From: Rostratula benghalensis
Lineage: Eukaryota; Chordata; Aves; Charadriiformes; Rostratulidae
DNA length: 64,000 nucleotides
Assembly: GCA_013399305.1 (NCBI GenBank)
Contig: VXAI01000046.1
Span: 1,992,631-2,056,630, forward strand
Direction: 5' to 3'
The translations under genes were made by a program, and so were the position numbers. This document shows, piece by piece, positions 22,418-36,104 of this stretch. A model generated the notes under the pieces. That model had not been told where the DNA came from and ran no database searches. It saw nothing but the letters and a program-made list of their open reading frames with translations. Positions within the stretch are counted from its first letter, which is position 1. Each line of letters opens with the position of its first letter.

Positions 22418-25400
22418 ACACATCTATGAGCATGCAGACAGCATTGTGTATGCAACTTTACAGTGCTGAGATTATGTATCTTCTGCCAAAAATGGTAGTC
22501 ACCTGTTTGTGTGCCATGTAATAATGACTATTTTTTTCCTGGGACTGTCTCTTATTTGTCCATTATTCACAAAGAGTAACAATCCTAAACTTGAGCTGTA
22601 AAAACTTTTCTCTCTAAAAGAAAGTATAAACATGCATTTCCTGTTTTCTTTGGGTTTATTTACAGTCAGTCTGTTGTAACAGAACCTCCTGATTACTCAA
22701 GTTTATGAACCTTGCATCTCTGCATACTGCAATTCCTGAATCCCAGCCTGAGACTCCACATGGCTGCCAGAGCTGTGCTCAGCAGGAGCTAAGAGTATGG
22801 GCAGGAAGTCAGGTTCAAATCGTTTTGTAGTTCCCAGATTTAGCACTAGATTGACCAAGAGGCCAAATGGAAATTAGGACAGCTGGGAACTTCTATTATC
22901 TTTTTTAAAGTAAAAATTATGTCCTGTGCAGAGGGTTTTGGAGCTAACCTGCAGACTTACATGGCAGGGATATCTTTTAGAATTTCACCGTAGTTTAAAA
23001 TAATATGCATTTCCTATTATATTTCACAGAACTTTTCCATCACAGGAAGCTTCTTCAGAAAAATCTTTGGACTCAGAAATGCTGTATTTTGCAGTATTTC
23101 ATTAACCCATCTGCTCTGGGCCTGCAAAGCATGGTCAAATAGTTTCCTGCACGCACAAAAACCAGCTGCACAATCTCAAAAAGCCTAAAGGCCAACAGGT
23201 TTCCTTTCCTCACCCAGAAGAGCAGGCTCTTGAACAAAGAAATGTAGCAGAGTATGAATAAATGTGCACAAGGCACTAGTAAGTCATGTTTTGGCAAGTA
23301 ATAGGGATCTTTCTATTACAACTTGTCTACCTTTGCAGCAACTGCATTTTTACATATGTATGAGCCACAGAATTCAGAATCTCAGCTAAGGAATCACACA
23401 GTAAAATGGTTTGCATGTCAAGAGGCTTTTAAAGTACTTAGGCTGCTGGGCAGCCCTTGTGGCGTGATTCATACGTATAAACCACATTCTGTAGCGAGAC
23501 ATAACTGGTTTTAATGCTAGACTGTTGTATAAAGGCAAGCAATGATGGGCATGACATGCAAGGGAAAACAGTTATAGTTGATAAAGAGAATACATTTGTA
23601 TATAAGTATAATGTGGTAATTTTTAAAATAGTTAAAGATGTTCCTTTCAGTACTGCTTTGGAAAAGGAAAGTATTGAAAGTAATATTTCCTTTTGTAAAA
23701 AGGAATCCAGTTGATTTCTGTATGTAAATGCATGATGAGATAGTTGCTTCAAAAGTAGGGGTGTGTGTTCAAAGTTATATACACCAAGATGCCCTTGACA
23801 GAGCTATTTCTGAAATATGTCTGTGTTCTACTTTAGTTCTTAGGTTCACAGTTGTTTCACATCCAGAGTTCTGCTTAAATAATTGGCTCCTAACTTGTAC
23901 TCCTCCACAACCACGTACTTCACTCATTCATTCATTTCCAGCACGGACCATGGCCTCTCTCCTACGCCCTGACCCCACACATCAGACACAGCTGGTGAGA
24001 AGTCTCCCAGCTGTCCTGCAAAATGGTCATAAAACACAGAGACATCACAGGAGATGACCTGCACATAGGGTGTGTTGTACTGTGGGTGTTAATGCTCAGA
24101 GAAATGGTGTCCTAGCAGCAATACTCCTCTGTTGCAGTCTAAGAAAACAGCCTCTCTTCTGTCACATTGCGTACCTCCGTCCATGTGACTTGATGCCTGA
24201 AGTCTTGCAGGCTCAGGGAAAAGCTGATTGGCAAGTCTCTCTAAGGAGCAATGCTAAGGGAATCTCATTGCAACAACTAATTAACAACCATTTACTTCTG
24301 GCTTGTATTGAATATGGCCAGGGTGGTAAGGCATGCTTTCAGAAACAACTTGAGACATTGGATAGGAACCTGATTTTTCAGAGAACTGGTTGGACATCAC
24401 TCCAGTAATTAAAACATTTAGACAGCCAAAATTAAAAGACAAACTGATTTATTTTCTGGCTATATGTGAGAAAGAGGCCTAGGTGTGTGTGTCCATACTC
24501 ATATTGATAGTTTTAAAGAATTAACACACAGAAAAGACAGAAGAACAAGCTGAAACTAGAATGGAGAGCCGGTAACTGATGCTCTTCATACAGCTGTGGT
24601 TGAAGGAGACTGCTAGATGGGAAGATGCAAAATAAACAAGGAAAGCACTGTCAGAACAGAACATATGAATGAGACTAGCAAGAGATCAGTATTGAACTGC
24701 AAATACTGAGTTTTTGAAAGAGCTGACCTGCTTTACAAGTAAGCACATTAGAATATGAGTACCTTTTATCATAGAATCTGATTCCTTTATTAAAAACAAA
24801 AGCCTGAGTCCTGGTTTAAACAGGACGTGTGGATTTACAATGTGGGCAGATGATTTTTTGAAGTATATGCAACAGGTTTATGCATATCTTGAATGGTAGC
24901 TGCCTGGTGTCAAGCAACAGACTTACTGTTTGATTATAAGGCCATAATACTACTCTCCAGGGCTGCCTGATCCCTGAAGCTGTGTGCTTCACATGGTCAT
25001 TGGCTGATGCTGCTCCTAAAGTACATCAGCACCACCTTGCTCTCTGGCACAACAATCCATCCAGAATGAGAATAAAAATAAAAGGAAATTCCTGCTCCCT
25101 GCCTCCTTCATACAGTTTCAATAAACTCTCAGTATCGTATTTTCCACTCAACTTTACAGCTTTAGCTGTACTTAAAAATGCTAAAAGTCCCATGTTTCAT
25201 GCATGCTGTGTTACTGTGAGGTTGTTGATTAAACAGTTCAAAAGTTCACAAAGAGACATTTCACAGTTAGAGCCAAAGGCAACTTTATGAACTTCTGTTT
25301 GCTTGGCTTCTAGCAAAATGAAATCTCATCCCGCCCCCAAATCCTGGGATATGCTGTGCGCATAAAATGTCATAACTTACCCACAATGTCTATTCATGCC

Positions 25401-25628
25401 AAAGTATGTGGACTCCAGTTGGAGGCAGATGACATTCAACCTCTTCCAGAATTCAGATAAACAAAGTACAGGTTTCAGTTTAGATGAACATTCCTTTAGT
25501 ATGTTATTTTTCATAGCAAGACAGCCTGTCGTTAATTTGATAAGCTTTGCTTTTACAAGCACTTTTCTGTTTTTAGTAGAATAGAATAATAAAAAAATAA
25601 TTGATACGTCAACAGAGAAAAGACTGAT

Positions 25629-25644
25629 TCATGTGATCATGTGA
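25629..25644. promoter_or_regulatory. Tandem TCATGTGA (M-box-like E-boxes)
   Basis: Two exact TCATGTGA octamers abut without a spacer. TCATGTG/TCACGTG octamers are the established M-box preference of MITF/TFE-family bHLH-ZIP proteins. Position inside the first third to middle of the intron fits an intronic enhancer, but function is inference. Confidence 0.35.
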
Positions 25645-28600
25645 TGCCTTCTTTGCAGTTGTTCACACAAGTGCTGAGTAAAGCTCATGGAGCCAAAGTT
25701 TCACAATTTTGGCATGAATTTACCTACACTTTACACCAAATGACTGTAATTGGCTGTTATCCTTTTAATTGCTCTCCCACTTAAAACATTTCAATTATCC
25801 TGCCAGAGATCAGGAACATTGCCATGTAAATTTCTTATGAAAGCCACCACAAAAATTATTTGTGAGGTAGACTTTCATTGAAAGAAGTTGAAACCTCTGC
25901 AGAGGTCTTTTGTATGTTCATCACCCAGAGAGGGACGGTTTGTGATGTTTGAAGTTTTTTTTCAAACATTCTTGCAATACGAGCATCTTCAGGTTAGATT
26001 TTGATCTGACTTTTAAGTTCCTACCTCCCACAGTGATCAGAACTCAGATAAGTTAAAACTTTAGACCATATGGGTAAGCTAACTAGAACTTTCCAACAAG
26101 GATTAGATAACAGGTAGAGAGAGAAGACCCTTGGGTTTTTAGAAAAGAAAGGACCTCTCCCCACCACTGAAGGCTGAGGTTCCTGCCATTTGACCCATGA
26201 GTACCTACTGGTTAATTCTGCTAGGCCTATATTTTTTCTGTCTAAGATGACACCACTGAGAAGGAATGGCTTGATAGTTAGTCTCTCTGCTCTGTTGGGA
26301 TGTAGACCTGGGTTTCAAGAAGAGGTAGCACAGACTAGTAGAAGAGTGGGAAGTGTCCTATAGTGAGCATGTAATCTTTTCCACTGTAAGAGTGGGCTGG
26401 AGAAAGACAGGGTGCCAAGGAGTGTCATAATCTTTAGAGGTCCCATGGAGCTGCTAACAGTCAGATGTCTGATCTGGAGCTGGTTTGAGTTTGCAGAGTG
26501 GGCTGGGTAACAGAGTGAGCAATTCTGAGGGAGCACAGGAAAGATCCGGACAACAGTTTGTAATAGAAACCTTGTGTTTCTGTTGATACCTTAACTATAC
26601 ATTCCCTGTAGATACATTTGGTTCAGTTGTGTCAGCTGTGGATAAGATTTTATTTTCCCTCCTGGAGGGCGGAGAATCAAGTCTGGGGAGTTTTCCTTTT
26701 TGGCTTCAGTTGCTGTCTGCGTAACATTTTCATTAATCACTTTATTTGCTCTAACAGAGGGCGAGTGGTGCAACCGCAATCATCAGTTTGCAGCAGACAA
26801 CAAATTGGCCTGCTAGCATGCTAGAACAGAAGTAACATGAGAGTACAAATCCCTAACCAAGATCTCAGTCCAGCATGTATATTCATCAAGGTCCATGTTA
26901 TTACTTTCCTTGTCAAGTTTTAACTGGACTAATTTAAAAAAAAAAAAAAGCACTGTGTTTATTATTACATATGTTTGGAGAGCCCTCCTCTAGTTCTTGT
27001 CACTTTAAAAGGTTTGAATTGGACTGTCAGCAAAAAGAACAAAATCCCACATACACCTTCATTGATGTTATGTTTTAAAAGGCCAGGCTTCTCTGACCTA
27101 TGCTTAAGACACAAGCTTTGTACATAAGGAATGAAGAAAGCCCCTTAAACAATAAGGTTTTGGCTCAAGAATTCTAGGCTGAAATTCCTTTGCTGGGGGG
27201 ATACAATAGGTCAGATTTGCTGATTACGACTTAGATTTTTTGGTTTTGCAAGATCAGTATTCTTTTAAAGTGTATTTTTTCGAAAGTATAACTGACCGAT
27301 GGAAAAGGAAAAAAATCCCCCATCTTTTAGTTTTGTCATTCAGCAATACCCAGTTGCATTTAGAGGATCTATTTACAGTGGGGTTTGGTTTTTTTTTTTT
27401 CCATTTATTTTCTATTCACTATAGAGGTTTTAATAATCATCCCTCTTTCTTACATTCATATATCTGAATGGAAAAAATTAGAGTAATATAATAATTAGTG
27501 GGCTACAGTGCTAAGCCCTAAGTGACACTTCAGTGTGGTTTGGAATTGGTGCGTAGCTAAGACACATCTTCCTCTTTCCAGAATTCATCACTTCATCATT
27601 TCAGCATAACACAATTTAATTATCTTGCATTTAAGTACCAAGTCAAAGGGTCAGCTATTGATCTCTGTTCTTGGAACAAGCCACAGGAGAGACAAAATCA
27701 AGTGGAAGTTGCTGCTCTTTTAAATTAGTGGCATTTCAGCTGCTTTACTGAGCACTAGTAGGATTTAATGCCTCAGAGATAAGGACACCCAGCAAGAGTT
27801 TTAGTCTTGCTGAACAGAAATTAAATACAGCAAGTGCAGGTGCTCAACTTTGACAGAAAGCCCAACATTCAGTTTGCATATTTTAAAACATAAGCACTTT
27901 GACACTGGGGCTATTGCCTTTCTTTTTTTAAGAGTTAGGCCTAGTAAAAGAGCATTGCTTACTCAGAGATTCCAGCAGCAGAGGGGAAAAAATGCTGCTT
28001 TTATAATAGGATGTGGCAAAAGTCCAGGTAAATGAAGGCTTAATCAAAGCACAATTGATAGAAGTTATTCCTGGGGACAGGCAGGGTTTGTTCTAGTCTG
28101 GACACTCACCTGGACACGGACGCTGTCCTTGTGAGGTAGGGTAAATTTCTGAGCTCACAGGAATCCTTCACAGCTCAGATGTTCCTCTTTACTTAGATGG
28201 GAAGTCTTCATTTCAGTTGTGCATTAGAATTTCTGGGAGAGTGAAATGGTGAATGTTAAGATTTAGAGTTAGGACAGAGTCAACAAAAGAGATAACAATG
28301 ATAAAGTCACATAGAACTGTGAGATATACATCTTGCCTTTGAAATTGCATGCATTGAGATTTTCCTGGCTGATGGATTCCTACCTTTGTAAGAGGTAGCT
28401 GAAGTTTTAATTGCTCAGAGTTTTACAGTCTAGGAGCTATTGATAGTACATTTAAAGTGTACGTGCCAACTGTGGAGTCACATAGCAAGACTACAGCAAA
28501 TATGACAGAAAATACTCAAGAGAAATACTTTGTATGTAGAGTTTGACAAAGGCATCTGGAAGGTATAGCAGTACCACATTTGCTACCACAAAGTCGTGCA

Positions 28601-29656
28601 TCATTTTTCCTAGTCACCAAAAGAAAATTTTACCTGCCGTTTCGGATGTGGGGAACATCTTTCATGCTCATAATTCTTGTGCGAGGAGAAAACATTCATG
28701 TGCATCTCTTTCATGCCTGATGTGGCTAACCTGAATCCCCAAGTATAAATGTGAGAATTTACAGCCAAAACCAGTTGCTCTCGCTGCATTTGTACACGAC
28801 AGAAATTCCCCTAGAAACGCTTTGCTAAGAACATCACAAGAAGTGGAGAGGAAAATACCATGCCCAACATCCAGCTTCTTGAGGCATCCTAGCCTGCAAG
28901 TGTACACTGCACAGCACAATGTCGGGTCAGGAAACAGAAGAGATGGAAGCTGGCTTTGTTCCCCAGCCTAGGCTAAAGAGGATTCCTCCTTGCTTTCGTG
29001 TCTCCAGTAAGATCAGTGAAGCCTAGTGGCATTTAAAGCAGCTAATTAATGCATGCTAAAGATGCAGTATACGCGGTACAAGTGATACCAAGTTCCTAGT
29101 TTAAACTTAAAGTATTTGCTCCAGGAGGGTTTTCATTGAGGCTGCTGTCATCTATAGGTGTACCCAGGGGCACACTTTGCAACCACATGGGCTGACTTTA
29201 CAGGAAGGCCACAAAATTTCACTCTCAAGCCCACTCCTGCTGTCTCTGTCACTCTCCTGTCACTCTCCTGTTCCTTTTAGCTATGCCACATTTCAGACTA
29301 GTGAGCAAAAAGAGCATTGAAATGGTGACATTTGTCTGACACAATACTGCCACTATTTCCTCTCTAGTTTGCAACCAACCTTATCTACAATCTCACGCAC
29401 AACACAGCTCTGACCAAAGAAAGCAATACATTCATAATGATTTTTTAAATGAGAGCATTCTCTACAAGCTTAGGCACAAAGCAAATGAAGATGTGTGTGG
29501 TTTATACAGTTGTCAGCTGCTTGCAGAGGCAAGACTGTAAACTCACCATGTGTGAAAGAAACAGTTTGGAGTTTTAGGGAGGGAAGACTGGCATGGAGCA
29601 GAGGTAGCCGTGCCTTGAAACCCCATCATGCAGAGTGCTGGGGGGGGTTGTGCTGA

Positions 29657-29679
29657 ATGTAATGTATATTACATGTAAT
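29657..29679. repeat. Nested short palindromes
   Basis: ATGTAAT (29657-29663) pairs with ATTACAT (29668-29674) across GTAT, and ATTACATGTAAT (29668-29679) is itself a perfect 12-base palindrome, so two alternative cruciforms overlap. It follows a run of seven to eight G residues at about 29640-29647. Confidence 0.5.
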
Positions 29680-31425
29680 AGATATTTTTCAAATAGGTGA
29701 ACAATGCTGACATACAACCTGGCTGTTTAGCAGATGATGAGCATATTCAAAGGCATCACCTGTGTCTTACTGTTAGAAATAACCTGCAAAGAAGAGAAAG
29801 AAGAGAATCGGGTACGATGCATTAAAGATTTTAATGCAATCTCAGCAGTATACTTATAAAGATATTATTTAGAATGGTTTTGTTAAATTTAAGTGCTTTA
29901 GATACCAACAAGAATATTGTTACCTTCTTGTCACAGCTGCTAGCAGTTTTATGGTGGGAAGCTGGGGAGGACAGCTTCACTAAACTAACTCCCTTCATTT
30001 TGCTAGTAGTTGCAGGTGGCCTGTGACCCTTGGTTAGAAGAACGATGAGGAATCCTAAGACCTAGGAGGCCTTTACAAAGGACACATCTCTCTGTTCCCT
30101 CGCTTTCACTTTCTCAGCCTTTACTTTCAGACTTGTCTTTCTGCTGACTTTTCTGTTCCACTAGATTCTACTGATGCATCAAATTAAGTCATCATATGCC
30201 CACATTCTTACCTAGGTCATGAGCATATGACTAGGCTAATTAATTATTCAGAAAGTTAAAAAAGTGCCTTTGGTTCAGTGCTTTATTCAGCCTCTTTGCT
30301 AAAGCAGCTTTAAATATTTCTGGTACTTCTAATAGAGAGGATGTATTTTAAAGATTTGTGCCTCTATATTGGGACGTCATCATAAAATGAAGGAGTCTCA
30401 CCTAGTGATTTTGTATCTGATTGGTTTCAAGAGAAAAACTCTTTATTGCGTGTAAGACACAAATGTAACTATGTATACACAGTCCCAGTTTTGCTGTAGT
30501 CTGTATGATTGACTCCAGAGCTTCACAAGCCTCTGGCTTAGCACAACTGTTTGTAGTTTCAAAAGAGGAAATACATACAAGACAGGGAGAGGTTGTGTAA
30601 GGAAGGGAGAAGAGATAAAGTGTGAACCTTTCAGAAACCAGGAAGTGACAAACCGCATAGGAGAAAGCCTAATATTAGCGATGACAAGTATTATGTGTTT
30701 TAGTACAAGGGTGCAGTAAAATGAGTAGCATCAGTGCTCATGTCTACAGACACTGGTGTGAATTTCAAACACTGGAAATTCGTGAAGGTTTTTTAATGAC
30801 TATTTTTAGTTGATGGGAAAGAATATAATTTCTCAGTTGCCCAGCAGGATTACTGAATTTGTTTGGAGTATTCTCTAGCAGAGAAAAAGAGAGATACTAC
30901 AACTTAAACGTCTCATTCTCTGCATAGATCTATACTCTATTGCAAGATTTCTCAGTGAATTGGGGAGGAGAAGGGGAGAATTTTCATGGTCCTTACTTTT
31001 GGCTGGTTAGCTTACCCTTGTTGGCTGTCTTTGAATATCCCTGTGCTTATAAACATGAGGAGTCCCAGTGGAAATTGAAAACACAAACAAAATTGTTCCC
31101 CTAGAAGATCAGATTTCATTAGTCACCTAATAGCAATGTCAGGCATTTCATCTTCATGGAGGGAAAGCTGCCACAAAATGTTAATGAAGAATATTAATAA
31201 CTTTGCACTTTTCTTTATTAGTGAGAACTATAGAAATTATAATTTTGGCAAACAGTTGTTCACTGGCAATTAATCTTTTATGAAGACTAGAACTATATGT
31301 CAGAAACCCAGTAAGTAGAGTTTAAGCTGATTTTTTTATGATGATGTGTTTCATTGATTCAGTTCAGATTAACATCATCATTGTGTTGAAAACTTCCTTA
31401 GAGCTAAAGGAATTGAAATAATGTT

Positions 31426-31507
31426 ACAAAAAAACCAACCAAACAAACAAACAAAAAAACCCCAACAACAAAAAAAAACCCAAAACAAATCCCAAAAGAA
31501 ATAAAAC
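31426..31507. repeat. A/C-rich simple repeat, (AAAC)n-like
   Basis: Runs of A are interrupted by C, CC or CCC, including three AAAC units in register and repeated AAAACCC words. Similar tracts occur at 39594-39625 and 63709-63766. No LINE body flanks it. Confidence 0.75.
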
Positions 31508-34500
31508 ATTTTGGTCAACCAAAAATGGAATTACTATAGGCTTCTTGGTTTGCTGAATTCTGCACTTCAGAGTTGCTTTTTTATAATTTTGCAATCTATC
31601 AGAAAATAAGTTATCCACATAGCTCTAATGTTTATTTCACTCTTTCATTTAAAACCTTAGCTAAGTATGTAGCAATATTTCCTTTTATTAAATTTATGGC
31701 CATTTCATTTTACAGCGAATTTGTTGTAAGATTTGTTTTCCAGATCCAGGAACAAAACTTTCAGCTACTTACTGGTTGTTTGTGTGAAGTGATCTGGAAC
31801 TAGGCTTTAGCTGGGAGTGGAACACAGAGCTTAATGTACTGAACATACAGTGACACTTCAGAACACATCAGCAGAGATGCAGTGAGAACTAAACAGGAGT
31901 TAACATGCTAGGCAGAAAATGACTTGGTAAACATGACAGGTTCCAATTTCAGATTCTTAATTCATTGTGCAAAAACACAGGATAAAATTTAAGAGTGCTA
32001 AGCTATCGAAATTCACACAGAGCAATTCAGTTTGGGTATCTCAGCTTGAAGAGGGATTCAGTAAAGCCATGAAATGTAAATTTTAGACAACAGAAAGATT
32101 ATGTGATGGAACATCCTGGAAAAGAAATAAGCCTCCAAAAGGCTAGAATGATTCTGCCTTGGCAAAAGAGAAACAAATGTTGTTCATAAATATACAGTGA
32201 AGTAGCTAAAATTGTTATAAGCTGAGATTTAAGACCTGGCTGACATCATTGAACAAACTTGAAATAAAGGTCTAGAATGTAACCGATCATCTGTTTAAAA
32301 AAGAAATAAAAAAGAGAAAATATTGTTTCTATTATGGTGAAAGTGGCAATATTTTTCAGAAGAACGAGATAGCTGCATGGAACATACCCAGTCAATTATT
32401 TTGGTTCTTGGGTGGATCTGACTAGGGGAGAAATTTTGTACTACTTGTATTTCTCTAGCAGTGTAGCCATTATCCTTATAGTATCTGGACACGTGTTCAC
32501 CATTTGCTATTTGAGTAGTTCTAATTAGCTGTGATTACACAGGTAGGTCACACAGTGTAATCTATGCTCCCAGATGGAGCAATACAAGCACTTCCAGAGC
32601 AAACAGCAAAACACATTCACTTAAAATGTAATCTTGCCATTTGGATAGTCCTCATTCAAGAAATATTAATGTATGTCTAAATAACTCAATGAAAATGTTA
32701 AGGTACAAAAAATAAACCAAGGATTTAAGTAGAGGATATTATGGTAGCTGTTGTAGCTCCTGCTCAGTAGTAGTTGCCCATGCAAGCAGAAAACATAAGA
32801 TCCAATAATATACCAATTTAATGACTGGATTTGTTAAGATTAAAATTAAGATGCCCAGACTTTAAAGTGAGGTTGTACTTGACAGTGCCTGCTGGAAATC
32901 TGAGCACTCCAGTTCCTAAGTAAAGGTCACATCACAGATAATGGAAATAGCAGGAACATGCATGCTTGTGTCAGCAGGTACTAACAGAGCCCAGCTCCTC
33001 GTTGCTGTGTGTCCTCGGGCTTGGGGGAGCGTTAGGTCCCAGTGTCTAATAACATGTGAACTCTGACTGAGGCTTTTCTTGGATTTGGACATTCATACCA
33101 CACTCCTGTATTGGATTTCTAGTGTCTAGTGACCGTTAAATTCACTCTGTAACTTTTCTTTTCACTGAGAACATTACTAAAACTTGCTTTCCTGGAACTA
33201 GTCCAGCCTAATAATGCTGCCTTTGCTGTCTCTATTAGATATGGTTGAAGGTAGACAAGACATTCGAAAGCTGTTGGACAGGCACACAAAAGCAGATGCC
33301 AAAAAATGTGATTACATTTGCCTTCTTTGGTTATGAAATATCATTCCCAAAATCATTAATTTAAAACTAAATGGTTTAAGTTTATAGAAATTTGGAATGG
33401 GATTTATAGTTTTTTGATCCCTTTTAAATATTTGATAAGAAAACTACCATTTGCCTAACATCAAAGCCATGCATTATTCTCTCTCTTGCACTCAGAAGGT
33501 TAAGGGCTTGTTTTTTGGCTATGCAAAAGACCTTGTTTATAAACAAATGGTTAACAAAAATGAAAATATTCGTGAATACATATCAGTGCTATTGAAGGAT
33601 GACCTTTTATCTCTTTTTTCTTTCTAAATAACAGTCCGTCTTAAGAAACATAGTCAGCTTGGCTGAATGTTTTTTCCCAGGATAGCGTTTCCTCTCTTGG
33701 AGGAAGGCTGCTTCAGTCACATCTCTATTTAACTGTCTGCCCCTCATCCTCCCCACCCAGCCTGCTGATCTGTGTTTCCAAATATACCCTTAATTACACG
33801 TATGAAAATGTAGAAACATAAGAATAGCACATAGTGGCATGTTCAAATTTCTAGACTGTTTTCATAACAACATACAATACTGTTCTGCAAAGCAACAGAA
33901 CAGATTAAAGATCACAGAAAATTGTTTCTGGCTTACTGTTTCTGGTCTTGCAGGCACTCATGGAACTCCCAGGATACAAATTTATTTGTTACTGCATGGC
34001 CTTGGCATATGCTTAAAGATGCTAATGTAACAGGCAGGGCTACTTACTACATGAGTGAAATTGAAAAAAAATAGCTCCCAATACATGGTTTGACTTAATA
34101 ATACTCTAATCTGTAGAGCAGTGCATACCACATTTAAAATTGTTCAGATATGATTGCCTAATCTTCACATTGTAATTCTGAAAAAGGTTGGTATCACAGA
34201 TGTCTCAACCTGTTTTGGCATTTCAGTCAGTATTAGGTTATTTTTTTAAGCATGCTCAGGCCTGCATAGTACTTAGTATAATTTTTAATTGCTCTTCAAA
34301 GCCTGGATATCATACATACGAATTGGTGAAACAGGAAGCAGATTACTATAGGGTCTGTGTCATTATATAGGAAAGGAGTCCTTAAGACTATATGTAGACT
34401 GGGGTAAAGTCAAGGGTGCACTAAGTATGGTACAAATCAAGCTCAGTAGACATCAGATCTGATTCCACTACATCTCGGTAGTTTTTGTTTCCCAAAACCA

Positions 34501-34809
34501 CCTATAGTTGCCTCAATATATATAATGATTGACAAATACAGAGTAATACAAAACACCTTTATATAATATCCTAAGAACAGGCTGGCTTTACACCTGTCTA
34601 AAGCCCTTGCAGCAAGAGAGAGGAGAGTGTGTATTTTTAATGCTGTTTCTATGGTTCCAGGCAATTCTATGGTTCCTGTGGCAGACAATACAAGCAGCAG
34701 GAGTAGCTGGGTCTGTGCCACTGAAATGAATTCACAGTCAGCACACCTGCAGATCTCATGCACTTTTACTCACTGAGCACTGCAAGCTGCGTAATGCAGC
34801 TTTACACAC

Positions 34810-34823
34810 TTTTTTTTTTTTTT
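34810..34823. repeat. Poly-T tract
   Basis: A run of 14 T residues in the intron with no retroposon body beside it. Confidence 0.85.
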
Positions 34824-36078
34824 CCTTTGGACTGGGTGGAGTTCAGGAAAAAGCCAAAAATGTTCTTACTTGTGTAATCTTCAGTTAAGATCAGTTGAAT
34901 TTAATTATTTAATTCTCTAATGTGAAGTTTTTCCATCAGTTTGTGTAATTATAAACACAAGTTACGTGATGTCATGTGCTCTGGCAGAGGAGCTAGAAAG
35001 GTTACAGTTCAGTGGGATTTGGAACATGGAATTCAAAACATATTTAAAATTAATTTAAAAATTACAAACATTTACAATATTCCTTATCTTTTAAAGGCAT
35101 GTCTTGCCTGCCCCTCTGAAGAGTAAAGAAGGCTGAGCTTCTTTTTCATTCCTTTATTTTCAAACATTCAAAATCTTTTGGAGACTTACTGCTCTTTGAC
35201 ACCCGCTAATAACACTCATAATGCACAAAAATATCGCCACTGCCAAGGCACAGTATTAAGATTCAGTATGTATACAATATGTACATTCACTCACTTGACA
35301 TGTTTCATGCTGTATTTAAGGTATTTGATAACATTTCCACAGTAATTTATAGGATTAAGTTCTGCAGTCGTCAAATAAAGGTAAAAGTCTGACTCCGGCA
35401 TTACCTAAGATGGAGCTCAAAATCTTTATTGTGTTGTGTAGAGCCACTTTCATGGTGCAAGCTCTTTGCTGAGTACAGCGTGTCCACGGGTTACTGCTTA
35501 TGCAAGAAAGTTGTACTGGGGCTGCATGTTCCCTAATGCGATTAAGCAATCAATTAATATAATCTTTCACTCTGTTGATTGCTTTACAGCTGGTAAAAGG
35601 ACATTTATATAACTTACCTGCACAGAAAACCACATCCCTTCTGTTTGAGAGATGAGATTGATGACAGACTGTGAATTTCCATGTGTGGTTTTGGAGGAGT
35701 AGCTAGGTCTTGTCTCAATACCCCGCAGCAACTTTTTTCCAGACCGTGTACTAATTTTTTATGAACAATAATGACTCTCATATCTTCACACAAGGCATCC
35801 AGCATTTCCTCACAATACAACTTTTCTTTGAGGAGGTATTGCTAAACCTGAGCAAAGCTGAGAAACACTCTAGAGAACTTACTAACACTAGTAGAATGCT
35901 GTTGGAGAGTGCGTGGAGGGGAAAACCACTTGCCCAAGAAACTTAAAGGCAACTAAGAAGATATCAAATCAAGACTAGAGAGGTCTTGGGTGGGGAAGTG
36001 GCACCTAGAAAGGAGGATGGTAGGGGACAGTAGAGAAATAGAAGAAAGGCCACATTTTCATTGGCTCAGCCCCTAAAT

Positions 36079-36104
36079 CACCACCACCACCATCAACATC
36101 ATCA
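36079..36104. repeat. CAC/CAT trinucleotide repeat
   Basis: Four CAC units pass into CAT/CAA variants over about 26 bases. It overlaps repeated CACC words that Sp/KLF proteins can bind weakly. Confidence 0.7.

Larger units (their letters stand above)
20001..30000 (+). other. KLF13: KLF13 intron 1, middle part
   Basis: No coding feature is recognised. It contains a 19-base T run (20450-20468), a T/C run (20225-20245), an (AT)n stretch (22068-22083), a 14-base direct repeat (22387-22417), the tandem TCATGTGA element (25629-25644) and nested palindromes at 29657-29679. The block near 25740-25880 (TGACTGTAATTGGCTG, then TCAATTATCCTGCC) reads like dense transcription-factor sites and is a reasonable candidate conserved enhancer, though I cannot test conservation. 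Confidence 0.75.

Noticed and set aside
24770..24790. CATAGAATC word suggesting another CR1 3' end
   Set aside because: None of the neighbouring CR1 blocks (GGTTTGG, TGCCATGGGCAGG) follows, so it is likely chance.
31426..31507. A-rich tract as the tail of a retroposon
   Set aside because: No LINE or SINE body and no target-site duplication is visible beside it; best called a simple repeat.
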